Shown here: piece by piece, positions 17,170-26,327 of the stretch
How the letters are laid out: each line of letters starts with the position of its first letter
Position numbering within the stretch: position 1 is the stretch's first letter
Assembly (NCBI RefSeq): GCF_007004135.1
Contig: NZ_VJMG01000069.1
Span: 1-64,000 of the forward strand
DNA: 64,000 nt
Direction of reading: 5' to 3'
Source: Affinirhizobium straminoryzae
GTDB taxonomy: Bacteria > Pseudomonadota > Alphaproteobacteria > Rhizobiales > Rhizobiaceae
The notes under the pieces: model-generated
What the model saw: only the letters and a program-made list of their open reading frames with translations
Databases searched by the model: none
Told to the model about the DNA's origin: nothing
Made by a program: the position numbers and the translations under genes

Positions 17170-19536
17170 ATGGGAATGGAAGGTATTGGTGCACGCGTGG
17201 CCCGCAAGGAAGACAAGCGCTTCCTCACCGGCAAGGGCCGCTACACCGACGACATGGTCGTTGCGGGCATGAAGTTCGCGTATTTCGTCCGCAGCCCCCA
17301 TGCGCATGCAAAAATCACCGGCATTGATGCCGCGGCGGCGAAGGCCATGCCGGGCGTGATCGACGTGCTGGACGGCCGCCAGCTGCAGGCCGATGGCATC
17401 GGCAATCTCATCTGCGGCTGGATGATCCACTCGAAGGACGGCTCGCCGATGAAGATGGGCGCCTGGCGTCCGCTCGCCGTGGACACCGTTCGCTATGTCG
17501 GCGATGCCGTGGCGATCGTCGTGGCGGATTCCGCCGCCGAGGCCCGCGATGCGGCCGAAGCCGTCATCGTCGACTATGACGAGCTGCCGGCGGTCACCAC
17601 CTCGCTCGCAGCCCTTGGCGATGGCGCGCCGCAGATCCATCCGGAAGCCCCCGGCAACCTGATCTTCGACTGGCAGATCGGCGATGCCTTGGCTGCCGAC
17701 AAGGCGATTGCCGAGGCCGCGCACGTCACCGAGATCGAGATCCTCAACAACCGCCTCTCGCCGAACCCGATGGAGCCGCGCGCCACGCTCGGCATCTATG
17801 ACAGCGCGGAGGACCACTTCACCTGCTACACCACCAGCCAGAACCCGCATGTGGCGCGCCTCGTGATGAGTGCGTTCTACAATGTGGCGCCGGAAAACAA
17901 GCTGCGGGTGATTGCACCGGATGTCGGTGGCGGCTTCGGCTCGAAGATCTACATCTATCCGGAAGAGATCGTCTGTCTCTGGGCCTCCAAGAAGACCGGC
18001 GTGCCGGTGAAGTGGACGTCGGATCGCACCGAGGCCTTCCTCACCGATGCGCATGGCCGCGACCATGTGTCGAAGGTGAAGATGGCCTTCGACAAGGATC
18101 ATCGCATCACCGCGCTGAAGGTCGATACCATCGCCAATCTCGGCGCCTATATGTCGCTCTTCTCCTCGGCAGTGCCGACCTATCTCTATGCGACGCTGCT
18201 CTCCGGCCAGTATGCGATCCCGGCGATCCACGCCAATGTGCGCACCGTCTACACCAATACGGTACCGGTCGATGCCTATCGCGGCGCCGGTCGTCCGGAA
18301 GCCACCTATCTTCTGGAGCGGACCATGGAGACGGCGGCGCGCGAACTCGGCCTGTCGCCGGCGGAGCTTCGCCGCAAGAACTTCATCCGATCCTTCCCCT
18401 ACCAGACGCCCGTCATCATGACCTATGACGCGGGCGATTATGAGGCCTCGCTGAACGCGGCCATGCAGGCCGCCGACTGGGACGGTTTTGCGGCCCGCCG
18501 GGCAGAGGCCGAACGGCGTGGCAAGAAGCGCGGCATCGGCATGAGCTGCTATATCGAGGCCTGCGGCATCGCGCCCTCGCAAGCCGTTGGTTCCCTTGGT
18601 GCCGGTGTCGGCCTGTGGGAATCGGCGGAGGTGCGGGTCAACGCCGTCGGCACCATCGAGGTGCTGACCGGATCGCACAGCCACGGCCAGGGCCATGAAA
18701 CCACCTTCGCCCAGCTGGTGGCCGACCGCCTCGGCGTACCGATTTCGAGCGTCAACATCGTGCATGGCGATACCGACAAGGTGCAGATGGGCATGGGCAC
18801 CTATGGTTCGCGCTCCGGCGCGGTCGGCATGTCGGCCATCGTCAAGGCGCTCGACAAGGTGGAGATGAAGGCGAAGAAGATCGCCGCCCACCTGATGGAG
18901 GCCGACGAGAGCGATATCGTCATCGAGAATGGCGAGTTGAAGGTGGCGGGCACGGACAAGGTGCTGCCCTGGTTCCAGGTGGCGCTTGCCGCCTATACCG
19001 CGCACAACCTGCCGGCCGGCATGGAGCCGGGCCTCAAGGAAAGCGCCTTCTACGATCCGTCCAACTTCACCTTCCCGGCCGGCTGCTATATCGCGGAGGT
19101 CGAGATCGATCCGGAAACCGGCAAGACGGAGATTGTCCAGTTCGTGGCGGCGGATGATTTCGGCAACATCATCAATCCGCTGATCGTCGAAGGTCAGGTG
19201 CATGGCGGGCTTGCCCAGGGCATTGGCCAGGCGCTCCTGGAAGAGGTGCGCTATGACGAGGCCACCGGCCAGATCCTGACGGCAAGCTACATGGATTATG
19301 CCATGCCGCGCGCCGACGACCTGCCGTCGTTCACGCTCTCGCACCAGAACACGCCGTGCCCGGGCAATCCGCTCGGCATCAAGGGCTGCGGCGAGGCGGG
19401 TGCCATCGGCTCGCCGCCGGCACTGATCAACGCGATCACCGATGCGATCGGCATAAAATACCTGACAATGCCGGCAACGCCCTTGAAGGTGTGGACCGCC
19501 CTGCAGGGTGCCGCCATGCCGATGGCCGCCGAATAG
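17170..19536 (+). CDS. coxL: molybdenum hydroxylase large subunit, form II CoxL type
   Basis: 788-residue molybdopterin cytosine dinucleotide-binding subunit. The active-site loop reads AYRGAGR (around residue 370), the signature of form II enzymes, not the AYxCSFR of proven form I CO dehydrogenases. Other family motifs are present: GGGFGSK near 255 and a GxGE motif GCGEAG near the C-terminus, carrying the catalytic glutamate. Start at ATG 17170 follows ggaggaga. The substrate is uncertain: form II enzymes are often labelled aerobic CO dehydrogenase, but CO oxidation is not assured. No coxD/E/F/G maturation genes are present in the window. Confidence 0.9.
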   Translation: MGMEGIGARVARKEDKRFLTGKGRYTDDMVVAGMKFAYFVRSPHAHAKITGIDAAAAKAMPGVIDVLDGRQLQADGIGNLICGWMIHSKDGSPMKMGAWRPLAVDTVRYVGDAVAIVVADSAAEARDAAEAVIVDYDELPAVTTSLAALGDGAPQIHPEAPGNLIFDWQIGDALAADKAIAEAAHVTEIEILNNRLSPNPMEPRATLGIYDSAEDHFTCYTTSQNPHVARLVMSAFYNVAPENKLRVIAPDVGGGFGSKIYIYPEEIVCLWASKKTGVPVKWTSDRTEAFLTDAHGRDHVSKVKMAFDKDHRITALKVDTIANLGAYMSLFSSAVPTYLYATLLSGQYAIPAIHANVRTVYTNTVPVDAYRGAGRPEATYLLERTMETAARELGLSPAELRRKNFIRSFPYQTPVIMTYDAGDYEASLNAAMQAADWDGFAARRAEAERRGKKRGIGMSCYIEACGIAPSQAVGSLGAGVGLWESAEVRVNAVGTIEVLTGSHSHGQGHETTFAQLVADRLGVPISSVNIVHGDTDKVQMGMGTYGSRSGAVGMSAIVKALDKVEMKAKKIAAHLMEADESDIVIENGELKVAGTDKVLPWFQVALAAYTAHNLPAGMEPGLKESAFYDPSNFTFPAGCYIAEVEIDPETGKTEIVQFVAADDFGNIINPLIVEGQVHGGLAQGIGQALLEEVRYDEATGQILTASYMDYAMPRADDLPSFTLSHQNTPCPGNPLGIKGCGEAGAIGSPPALINAITDAIGIKYLTMPATPLKVWTALQGAAMPMAAE

Positions 19537-19555
19537 AGAAAAGGGGGAGACCATC

Positions 19556-20353
19556 ATGTATGCTACCAGCTACCACCGTGCATCCTCCGTCGGCGAAGCC
19601 GTCAATCTGCGCGCCTCGCATGACGAGGGGCGCTATGTCTCCGGCGGCATGACGCTGATCGCCACCATGAAACAGCGTCTGGCGGCCCCGTCGGACCTCA
19701 TCGACCTGCGCCACATTGCGGATCTCAGGGGCATCTCCGTCGAGGGGCGCTCCGTGCGGATTGGTGCCGCTACCCCGCACGCGGATGTGGCCGGCTCTGC
19801 GGCTCTGCGGACCGTCTGTCCGGCGCTCTGCCATCTCGCTGGCCTGATCGGCGATCCGCATGTGCGCAACATGGGAACGATCGGCGGTTCGGTCGCCAAC
19901 AACGATCCGGCGGCGGATTATCCCTCCGCCGTCCTGGCGCTGAATGCCACCGTGGTGACCGACCGGCGGGAGATCGCGGCCGATGATTTTTTCCTCGGCA
20001 TGTTCGATACCGCGCTGGAAGAGGCGGAGATGATCACTGCCTTCCGCTTCGAGGCGCCGGAAAAGGCAGGCTATGCCAAGTTCCCGAATCCTGCCTCACG
20101 CTATGCGATCACTGGCGTCTTCGTGGCGAAGACGGCGGGCGGCGCGCGTGTTGCCGTCACCGGTGCCGGTTCTAGCGGCGTCTTCCGGGTGCCGGAGATG
20201 GAGGCGGCGCTGTTGTCCTCCTGGGCACCCGAATCAGTCGCTAATGTCTCTGTCGATCCGGCCCAGCTGATGTCGGATCTGCATGCCACGGCCGAGTATC
20301 GCGCCAATCTGGTGCGGGTCATGGCGAAGCGCGCCGTGCAGGCATCGCTCTAA
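19556..20353 (+). CDS. coxM: molybdenum hydroxylase FAD-binding subunit (CoxM-like)
   Basis: 265-residue FAD subunit of the same enzyme. It has the N-terminal FAD-binding fold with SGGMTLIATMKQ and the TIGGSVANNDPAADYP segment that contacts FAD, and a C-terminal CO-dehydrogenase flavoprotein domain. It accepts electrons from the iron-sulfur subunit. Start at ATG 19556 is preceded by aagggggaga and lies 19 bases after coxL. A strong terminator follows, so it closes the operon. Confidence 0.92.
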   Translation: MYATSYHRASSVGEAVNLRASHDEGRYVSGGMTLIATMKQRLAAPSDLIDLRHIADLRGISVEGRSVRIGAATPHADVAGSAALRTVCPALCHLAGLIGDPHVRNMGTIGGSVANNDPAADYPSAVLALNATVVTDRREIAADDFFLGMFDTALEEAEMITAFRFEAPEKAGYAKFPNPASRYAITGVFVAKTAGGARVAVTGAGSSGVFRVPEMEAALLSSWAPESVANVSVDPAQLMSDLHATAEYRANLVRVMAKRAVQASL

Positions 20354-20373
20354 AGGTTCCAAGGCGAGCAACT

Positions 20374-20399
20374 GGGGCGGTTTCGGCCGCCCCTTTTTT
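20374..20399 (+). terminator. rho-independent terminator after coxM
   Basis: 7-bp GC stem (ggggcgg 20374-20380 with ccgcccc 20387-20393), 6-base loop, followed by six T residues. It separates the cox operon from the hemA promoter. Confidence 0.9.
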
Positions 20400-20417
20400 G
20401 CGCTTTTTGCCCTGGTC

Positions 20418-20431
20418 TTGATGTGAATCAA
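20418..20431 (+). promoter_or_regulatory. perfect FNR/FixK box (anaerobox) upstream of hemA
   Basis: The sequence TTGAT-GTGA-ATCAA matches the FNR/FixK consensus TTGAT-N4-ATCAA at all ten specified positions. It lies between the coxM terminator and hemA. A possible -10 (around 20452-20459, cataaatt) is placed so that the box would be centred near -41.5, the class II activator position. This predicts hemA induction at low oxygen. Confidence 0.8.
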
Positions 20432-20578
20432 CTTTCTCTTATCGATACCGTCATAAATTCAAATTGGAATTGTTCAAAAAAATGGGCCAAATGCCGCAGG
20501 CGACTGTGATTTGTACCCGTCGGGGTTGACGCCAAAGCAGCTGCGACCGACAAAAGGCGCAGGTTCTGGAGTGTGAGA

Positions 20579-21793
20579 ATGGATTTCGAGGCATTTTTCA
20601 AGGGCGAGCTGGACAGCCTTCACCAGGAAGGTCGTTACCGCGTGTTCGCCGATCTCGAGCGGCATCGCGGCAATTTTCCCCGTGCCACTCGCCACACTGC
20701 GGAAGGCAAGCGTGACGTCACCGTCTGGTGCTCGAATGACTATCTCGGCATGGGCCAGCATCCGGCCGTGATCGCCGCCATGCATGAGGCGATCGATCAC
20801 TGTGGCGCGGGTGCGGGAGGCACCCGGAATATTTCTGGCACCAACCACTACCACGTCCTTCTGGAGCAGGAACTGGCCGATCTGCACGGCAAGGATTCCG
20901 CCCTCATCTTCAATTCCGGCTACATGTCCAACTGGGCGACGCTTGGCACGCTGGGTGCCAAGATCCCCGGCCTCATCATCTATTCCGACGCGCTGAACCA
21001 TGCCTCGATGATCGAGGGCATCCGCTATGGCAAGTGCGAGCGCGTGATCTGGAAGCATAACGATCTGGACGACCTGCGCGCCAAGCTTGCGGTCGCTGAT
21101 CCGAAGGCTCCGAAGCTGATTGCCTTCGAAAGCGTGTATTCGATGGATGGCGATATCGCACCGATCAAGGAGATCTGCGATCTGGCCGACGAGTTCGGCG
21201 CCATGACCTATCTCGATGAAGTGCATGCGGTCGGCATGTATGGTCCGCGCGGCGGCGGCATTGCCGAGCGCGAGGGTCTGATGGACCGCATCACCATCAT
21301 CGAAGGCACGCTCGGCAAGGCCTTCGGCGTGATGGGCGGTTACATCACCGGATCGCATGCGGTCTGTGATTTCATTCGCTCGTTTGCCTCCGGTTTCATC
21401 TTCACGACGGCCCTGCCGCCGGCGCTCGCCGCAGGCGCGCTCGCCTCGATCCGCCACCTGAAGGCAAGCCCCTTCGAGCGCGCCCGCCATCAGGATCGCG
21501 TGCGCAAGCTGCGCGCCTCGCTCGATGCCCGTGGCATTCCGCACATGCCGAACCCCAGCCACATCGTGCCGGTCATGGTCGGCGATGCCGCCAAGTGCAA
21601 GTGGATCTCGGACCTGCTGCTGGATCACTCCGGCATCTATGTCCAGCCGATCAACTACCCGACGGTGCCGCGCAAGACCGAACGCCTGCGCATCACGCCG
21701 ACGCCGCTGCATTCGGATGGTGATATAGAGCATCTGGTCGGTGCGCTGCATCAGTTGTGGTCGCGGTGCGCGCTTGCGCGGGCTGTCGCCTGA
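20579..21793 (+). CDS. hemA: 5-aminolevulinate synthase
   Basis: 404-residue PLP enzyme condensing glycine with succinyl-CoA to 5-aminolevulinate, the first step of haem synthesis by the C4 (Shemin) pathway used by alphaproteobacteria. Landmarks include the glycine-rich GAGAGGTRNISGT segment, DEVHAVGMYGPRGGG and the PLP-binding Lys247 in EGTLGKAFG. Start at ATG 20579 has ggag 7 bases upstream. The upstream FNR/FixK box suggests oxygen control. Its substrate succinyl-CoA is also the end product of the propionyl-CoA pathway encoded a few kilobases downstream, although no regulatory link is visible. Confidence 0.97.
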   Translation: MDFEAFFKGELDSLHQEGRYRVFADLERHRGNFPRATRHTAEGKRDVTVWCSNDYLGMGQHPAVIAAMHEAIDHCGAGAGGTRNISGTNHYHVLLEQELADLHGKDSALIFNSGYMSNWATLGTLGAKIPGLIIYSDALNHASMIEGIRYGKCERVIWKHNDLDDLRAKLAVADPKAPKLIAFESVYSMDGDIAPIKEICDLADEFGAMTYLDEVHAVGMYGPRGGGIAEREGLMDRITIIEGTLGKAFGVMGGYITGSHAVCDFIRSFASGFIFTTALPPALAAGALASIRHLKASPFERARHQDRVRKLRASLDARGIPHMPNPSHIVPVMVGDAAKCKWISDLLLDHSGIYVQPINYPTVPRKTERLRITPTPLHSDGDIEHLVGALHQLWSRCALARAVA

Positions 21794-21874
21794 CGCTTAC
21801 ATTCCTGGCTTGCATTCGAGGGACGGATCATGGAGACATGATACGTCCTTTGGTTTTTGTGGGGAGTGTCGGCC

Positions 21875-22990
21875 GTGTCCTTGGATCGTGTGAATGGCCT
21901 TCTCGATCAGGTGACGGCGAGCGGTCGCATCACCGGTGCCGTGGTGCTGGTCTACCGCGACGGCGTGCCGGTGCTGGAGCGCGCAGTCGGCTATCAGGAT
22001 CGCGAAGCCGGCGTGCCGGTCAGCCTCGATACCATCTTCCGCTATGCCTCCGTTACCAAGCCGATCGTGGCGGCCACCGCGCTGGCTATGGTCGAGCGCG
22101 GACTTTTTTCGCTCGATGATGCCGTGACCGATCATCTGCCCTGGTTCCGCCCGCTCGATCCGGACGGTGCGCCGGCCGATATTCGCGTGCGCCATCTCAT
22201 CACCCACACCGCGGGTCTCTCCTATGACGCAGGCCTTGAGCAGCGTTCGGCAGAGCGCGCCGTCAACCAGGGCCTCAGCGATACCAGCCTGTCGCTGGAG
22301 GAGAATTTTTCGCGGTTGAGCGGCACGCCGCTGGCCTTCCGCCCCGGCGCACAGTGGCTCTATTCCACCGCCATCGACGTGCTGGGCGCGGTGATCGAGC
22401 AGGTGCATGGCGCCTCGCTGGAGGATGCGGTGATCGTGCATGTCGCCGGCCCGCTGCAGATGAAGGATGCGCGTTTCCACGTCACGGACCTGTCGCGGCT
22501 TGCCGTCGCCTATGCCGATTCGTCCGAGGGGCCGGTGCGCATGCCGGATCCCTGGCACGCAAAGACCGAAACCTTCGAGGCCTTCTTCTCGCCGTCGCGC
22601 ATCTTCAACAGCCGCGCCTTCCAGTCCGGCGGTGCCGGCATGGTCGGCACGGCGCGCGATGTGATGCGGCTGCTGGAGGCGATCCGCACCGGCGGCGAGC
22701 CGCTGTTTTCCCGCGAGATGGCCGAGGCCGGCCTCTCCAACCAGATCGGCGATGTGCCCGGCAATCCCGGCCAGCGTTTCGGCTATTTCGGCGCGATCAT
22801 CACCGATCCGGCAGCGGCCATGACGGCGCTGCCGGCTGGTGCCGTGCAGTGGGGCGGCGTCTATGGCAATACCTGGTTCATGCTGCCGGATCAGGGCGTG
22901 ACGGTGGTCAGCCTCACCAACAATGCGCTGGAAGGCTGCAACGGCGCCTATCCGGAAGAACTGCGCGCCGCCGTCTGCGAAAGCCTCTGA
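21875..22990 (+). CDS. serine hydrolase, beta-lactamase fold
   Basis: 371-residue member of the class C beta-lactamase/esterase-like family (COG1680). The nucleophile motif SVTK is at residues 59-62 (YASVTKP). The second motif reads YST in WLYSTAIDVLG instead of the YxN of true class C lactamases, which points to an esterase or peptidase-like activity. There is no signal peptide. I chose GTG 21875 because ggggag lies 8 bases upstream; earlier TTG or GTG codons are in frame. The physiological substrate is unknown. Confidence 0.8.
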   Translation: MSLDRVNGLLDQVTASGRITGAVVLVYRDGVPVLERAVGYQDREAGVPVSLDTIFRYASVTKPIVAATALAMVERGLFSLDDAVTDHLPWFRPLDPDGAPADIRVRHLITHTAGLSYDAGLEQRSAERAVNQGLSDTSLSLEENFSRLSGTPLAFRPGAQWLYSTAIDVLGAVIEQVHGASLEDAVIVHVAGPLQMKDARFHVTDLSRLAVAYADSSEGPVRMPDPWHAKTETFEAFFSPSRIFNSRAFQSGGAGMVGTARDVMRLLEAIRTGGEPLFSREMAEAGLSNQIGDVPGNPGQRFGYFGAIITDPAAAMTALPAGAVQWGGVYGNTWFMLPDQGVTVVSLTNNALEGCNGAYPEELRAAVCESL

Positions 22991-23002
22991 CGTCCTGACC
23001 CC

Positions 23003-24412
23003 TCAGACGATCCGGTAGGGAATGATCGAGCGGTTGTCGTGATCGACCGCAAGCCGGCTTTTCAGGGGCGGCATGGCGCGCTGCGGGCAGGTGTGCCGCT
23101 CGCAGATGCGACAGGATATGCCGATTGGCTCGAAGGCAGCGCGATTGTCGAGATCGAGGTCGTCGGCATAGACGAAGCTTCCGGCGTCGGAAATCTCGCA
23201 GCCGAGCGCCAGCGCATAGCGCGGCTGAACGGCGCGAAAGCCGCCGCTGCCCTTGGTGATCTGCGTGGCAAGGCAGAGATAGCGCACGCCATCCGGCGTT
23301 TCCGCCAGCTGGCGGATGATGCGGCCCGGCATTTCGAAGGCCTGATGCACATTCCAGAGCGGACAGGCGGCGCCGAAACGGGCGAATTGCAGCTTTGCCG
23401 CGCTATGGCGCTTGGTGATGTTGCCGGCCCGGTCGACGCGGGCGAAGAAGATCGGAACCCCCTTCTGCCCCGGTCTTTGCAGCGTGCTGAGGCGATGGCA
23501 GACCTGTTCCAGGCTCGCGCCGAAATGGGCGGCCAACAGGTCGAGATCGTGGCGCAGCGCGCGGGCCCGTTTCAGGAAGTTCTCATAGGGCAGGAGAAGC
23601 GCGCCGGCAAAATAGTTCTGCAGGCCGATGCGACAGATATCGGCCGCCTCTGCCGTACGGAAGCCTGCTTCGCGCACCATGCGCTCGATCATGTCTGTGG
23701 CGTGCAACTGGGCGATCTGCAGCGCCATCTGGAAATCGCGCGTCGCGGGCGTCGCATAGGCATTCAGAAGCAGGCGGCGGGTCGCCGGGTTGAAGCTGCG
23801 GATCAGGTCGTCGGCAAGTACGGCGCGCTCCACGACGATGCCGAAGCGGGTGCCGAGATGGTGCTGCAGCGCCGCATGGTTCTCGCCGCCGCCGAGCCCC
23901 AGTTCGCCGGCCAGCGTTTCGGCGGCCACATCCAGATCGTGCAGGTAGTTGTCGACGAAGTGAAAATAGTCGCGCACCTCGTCATAGGGCGTGGCCTCTG
24001 TCAGCGCCGCGCGTCCCAGCCGGTCATCCATGCTGGCCAGCTGCTCGCTGGAGCGGCGATAGGCCTGATGGGCGGTGATCAGTGCATGCGCCAGCCCCGG
24101 CGCGTTCTGCGTCACCAGCTTCAGGTCGGCAAGGCTCGCATGGTAGCCGTCAAACAGCGGGTCGGAGAGCGCCTCCGACAGGGCGGATAGCAGCCGGTCC
24201 CCTTCGCCGGAGGAAAGTTCGGCAAGGCTGATGCCGAATTTTTCCGCCAGTGCCAGCAGCACGGCGGCGGAAACGGGCCGCTGGTTGTTCTCGATCTGGT
24301 TCAGATAGCTGGTGGAGATGCCGAGCCGGTCGGCGAACTGCGCCTGCGTGGCGCGTGCCGCATCCCTGAGTTCGCGCACCTTGCGCCCGATATAGAGTTT
24401 TCCGATTGCCAT
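23003..24412 (-). CDS. pccR: short-chain fatty acyl-CoA regulator (XRE family, PccR/ScfR type)
   Basis: 469-residue transcription factor. The N-terminal XRE helix-turn-helix (about residues 8-60, with TQAQFADRLGISTSYLNQIENNQRPVS-like core) is followed by an IrrE/ImmA-like segment and the long C-terminal domain with conserved cysteines (CRICERHTCPQRAMPP) seen in ScfR proteins. In Rhodobacter sphaeroides the relative PccR controls propionyl-CoA carboxylase in response to acyl-CoA. Here it is divergent from pccB, which matches that role. Start chosen at ATG 24412; a cluster of TTTGC/GCAAA repeats lies immediately upstream and suggests autoregulation. Confidence 0.88.
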   Translation of the reverse strand: MAIGKLYIGRKVRELRDAARATQAQFADRLGISTSYLNQIENNQRPVSAAVLLALAEKFGISLAELSSGEGDRLLSALSEALSDPLFDGYHASLADLKLVTQNAPGLAHALITAHQAYRRSSEQLASMDDRLGRAALTEATPYDEVRDYFHFVDNYLHDLDVAAETLAGELGLGGGENHAALQHHLGTRFGIVVERAVLADDLIRSFNPATRRLLLNAYATPATRDFQMALQIAQLHATDMIERMVREAGFRTAEAADICRIGLQNYFAGALLLPYENFLKRARALRHDLDLLAAHFGASLEQVCHRLSTLQRPGQKGVPIFFARVDRAGNITKRHSAAKLQFARFGAACPLWNVHQAFEMPGRIIRQLAETPDGVRYLCLATQITKGSGGFRAVQPRYALALGCEISDAGSFVYADDLDLDNRAAFEPIGISCRICERHTCPQRAMPPLKSRLAVDHDNRSIIPYRIV

Positions 24413-24413
24413 G

Positions 24414-24444
24414 ATTTGCAACTTCGCAAAATGCAGTTTGCATA
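24414..24444. promoter_or_regulatory. probable PccR operator between pccR and pccB
   Basis: TTTGC at 24415, GCAAA at 24426 and TTTGC at 24437 form overlapping inverted and direct repeats within 31 bases; the outer two are 22 bases apart, two helical turns. PccR/ScfR operators, as I recall them from Rhodobacter, are built on TTTGCAAA half-sites. The cluster abuts the pccR start codon and lies about 100 bases upstream of pccB. Confidence 0.6.
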
Positions 24445-24544
24445 TTCATAGATTACACACCGCCACCCATTCAACGAAAATCCATGTTTCGCGTGCAGGT
24501 CCAGCAGGATACAACACGGGGAAAAGCAGAATCTGGGAGGCAGC

Positions 24545-26077
24545 ATGCGTGCAGTCTTGAACGAAGTGGAAGCCCGCCGCGCCGAAGCGCGGCTGGGGGG
24601 CGGGCAGAAGCGCATCGATGCGCAGCATGCCAAGGGCAAGCTGACCGCGCGCGAGCGCATCGAGGTGCTGCTCGACGAGGGCTCCTTCGAAGAATACGAC
24701 ATGTATGTCACCCATCGCTGCGTCGATTTCGGCATGGACGCGCAGAAGGTGGCGGGCGATGGTGTCGTCACCGGCTGGGGCACCATCAACGGCCGCCAGG
24801 TCTATGTCTTCTCCCAGGATTTCACGGTTCTGGGCGGCTCCCTCTCTGAAACCCATGCGCAAAAAATCTGCAAGATCATGGATATGGCGGTTCGGGTCGG
24901 CGCGCCGGTGATCGGCCTCAACGATTCCGGCGGTGCGCGCATCCAGGAGGGTGTCGCGTCGCTCGCCGGTTATGCGGAGGTCTTCCGCCGCAACGCGGAG
25001 GCCTCCGGCGTCATTCCGCAGATCTCCGTCATCATGGGTCCCTGCGCGGGCGGCGCCGTCTATTCGCCGGCCATGACCGATTTCATCTTCATGGTGCGCG
25101 ACTCATCCTACATGTTCGTCACCGGCCCGGACGTGGTGAAGACCGTGACGAACGAGATCGTCACCGCAGAAGAACTGGGCGGCGCTTCCACCCACACAAA
25201 GAAGTCCTCCGTCGCTGATGCGGCCTATGAGAACGATATCGAGACGCTGGAAGCCGTGCGCCAGCTCTTCGATTTCCTGCCGCTCAACAACCGCGAGAAG
25301 CCGCCGCTGCGGCCTTTCTTCGATGATCCTGCGCGCGTGGAAATGCGCCTCGACAGCCTGATCCCGGATTCGGCCACCAAGCCCTACGACATGAAGGAAC
25401 TGATCTACGCGATTGCCGATGAGGGCGATTTCTTCGAGATCCAGGAGGCTTTCGCGAAAAACATCGTCACCGGCTTCATCCGGCTGGAAGGCCAGACGGT
25501 TGGCGTCGTCGCCAACCAGCCGATGGTGCTGGCCGGCTGCCTCGATATCGATGCCTCCCGCAAGGCGGCCCGCTTCGTGCGCTTCTGCGATGCCTTCTCG
25601 ATCCCGATCCTGACGCTGGTCGATGTGCCGGGTTTCCTGCCGGGTGTCGCGCAGGAATATGGCGGCGTCATCAAGCACGGCGCGAAACTCCTGTTCGCAT
25701 ATTCCGAAGCGACCGTGCCGATGGTGACGCTGATCACGCGCAAAGCCTATGGCGGAGCCTATGACGTGATGGCCTCCAAGCATATCGGCGCGGATGTCAA
25801 CTATGCCTGGCCGACGGCGGAAATCGCGGTGATGGGCGCCAAGGGTGCCACCGAGATCCTCTACCGCTCGGAACTGGGTGACGCGGAGAAGATCGCGGCG
25901 CGGACGAAAGAGTACGAGGAGCGTTTCGCCAACCCCTTCGTGGCGGCAGAGCGCGGCTTCATCGACGAGGTGATCATGCCGCATTCCTCCCGCCGCCGCA
26001 TTGCCCGCGCCTTCGCGAGCCTGCGCAACAAGCAGGTGACGACGCACTGGAAGAAGCACGACACCATTCCGCTGTGA
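24545..26077 (+). CDS. pccB: propionyl-CoA carboxylase beta (carboxyltransferase) subunit
   Basis: 510-residue carboxyltransferase that moves the carboxyl group from carboxybiotin to propionyl-CoA to give methylmalonyl-CoA. It has the two crotonase-fold halves, with SGGARIQEG at about residues 128-136 forming an acyl-CoA/oxyanion element and GGAYDVMASKHIGAD in the C-terminal half. The length and the pairing with pccA and a methylmalonyl-CoA mutase favour propionyl-CoA over acetyl-CoA. gggagg precedes the ATG. The PccR site lies upstream. Unusually, pccA is about 2.4 kb further on, after five intervening small genes. Confidence 0.95.
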   Translation: MRAVLNEVEARRAEARLGGGQKRIDAQHAKGKLTARERIEVLLDEGSFEEYDMYVTHRCVDFGMDAQKVAGDGVVTGWGTINGRQVYVFSQDFTVLGGSLSETHAQKICKIMDMAVRVGAPVIGLNDSGGARIQEGVASLAGYAEVFRRNAEASGVIPQISVIMGPCAGGAVYSPAMTDFIFMVRDSSYMFVTGPDVVKTVTNEIVTAEELGGASTHTKKSSVADAAYENDIETLEAVRQLFDFLPLNNREKPPLRPFFDDPARVEMRLDSLIPDSATKPYDMKELIYAIADEGDFFEIQEAFAKNIVTGFIRLEGQTVGVVANQPMVLAGCLDIDASRKAARFVRFCDAFSIPILTLVDVPGFLPGVAQEYGGVIKHGAKLLFAYSEATVPMVTLITRKAYGGAYDVMASKHIGADVNYAWPTAEIAVMGAKGATEILYRSELGDAEKIAARTKEYEERFANPFVAAERGFIDEVIMPHSSRRRIARAFASLRNKQVTTHWKKHDTIPL

Positions 26078-26090
26078 GGAGGCAGGCAAG

Positions 26091-26327
26091 ATGCCGGTCC
26101 TCCTGCGGTGGCATGGTCATCGCTTCCTATTTTATTCCATGGAGGTGGGCGAGCCGCCGCATGTCCATGTGTTGAAGGATGGAAAGCAGTTGAAGGTGTG
26201 GCTGGCCGATCTTCGGGTGGCGCGCAATGCAGGTTTTGCGCCGCATGAGGTGAATGATATTTTGAAGGTCGTCGCACGCCATCGGCAGGCGTTTACGGAG
26301 GCATGGCATGACTACTTTGGACATTGA
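26091..26327 (+). CDS. DUF4160 domain protein
   Basis: 78-residue protein with the DUF4160 layout: an N-terminal FLFYSMEVGEPPHVHV segment with paired His residues and a C-terminal helix (NDILKVVARHRQAFTEAWHDYF). Genes of this family are typically paired with DUF2442 genes, as here, and the pair has been suggested to be toxin-antitoxin-like; no activity can be read from the sequence. It starts 13 bases after pccB behind gaggaggcagg. Its base composition looks less GC-rich than pccB. The 3' end overlaps the DUF2442 gene by 20 bases. Confidence 0.8.
   Translation: MPVLLRWHGHRFLFYSMEVGEPPHVHVLKDGKQLKVWLADLRVARNAGFAPHEVNDILKVVARHRQAFTEAWHDYFGH

Noticed and set aside
16300..19557. 1085-residue open frame antisense to coxS and coxL
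   Set aside because: Shadow of the cox genes on the opposite strand with no recognisable domain.
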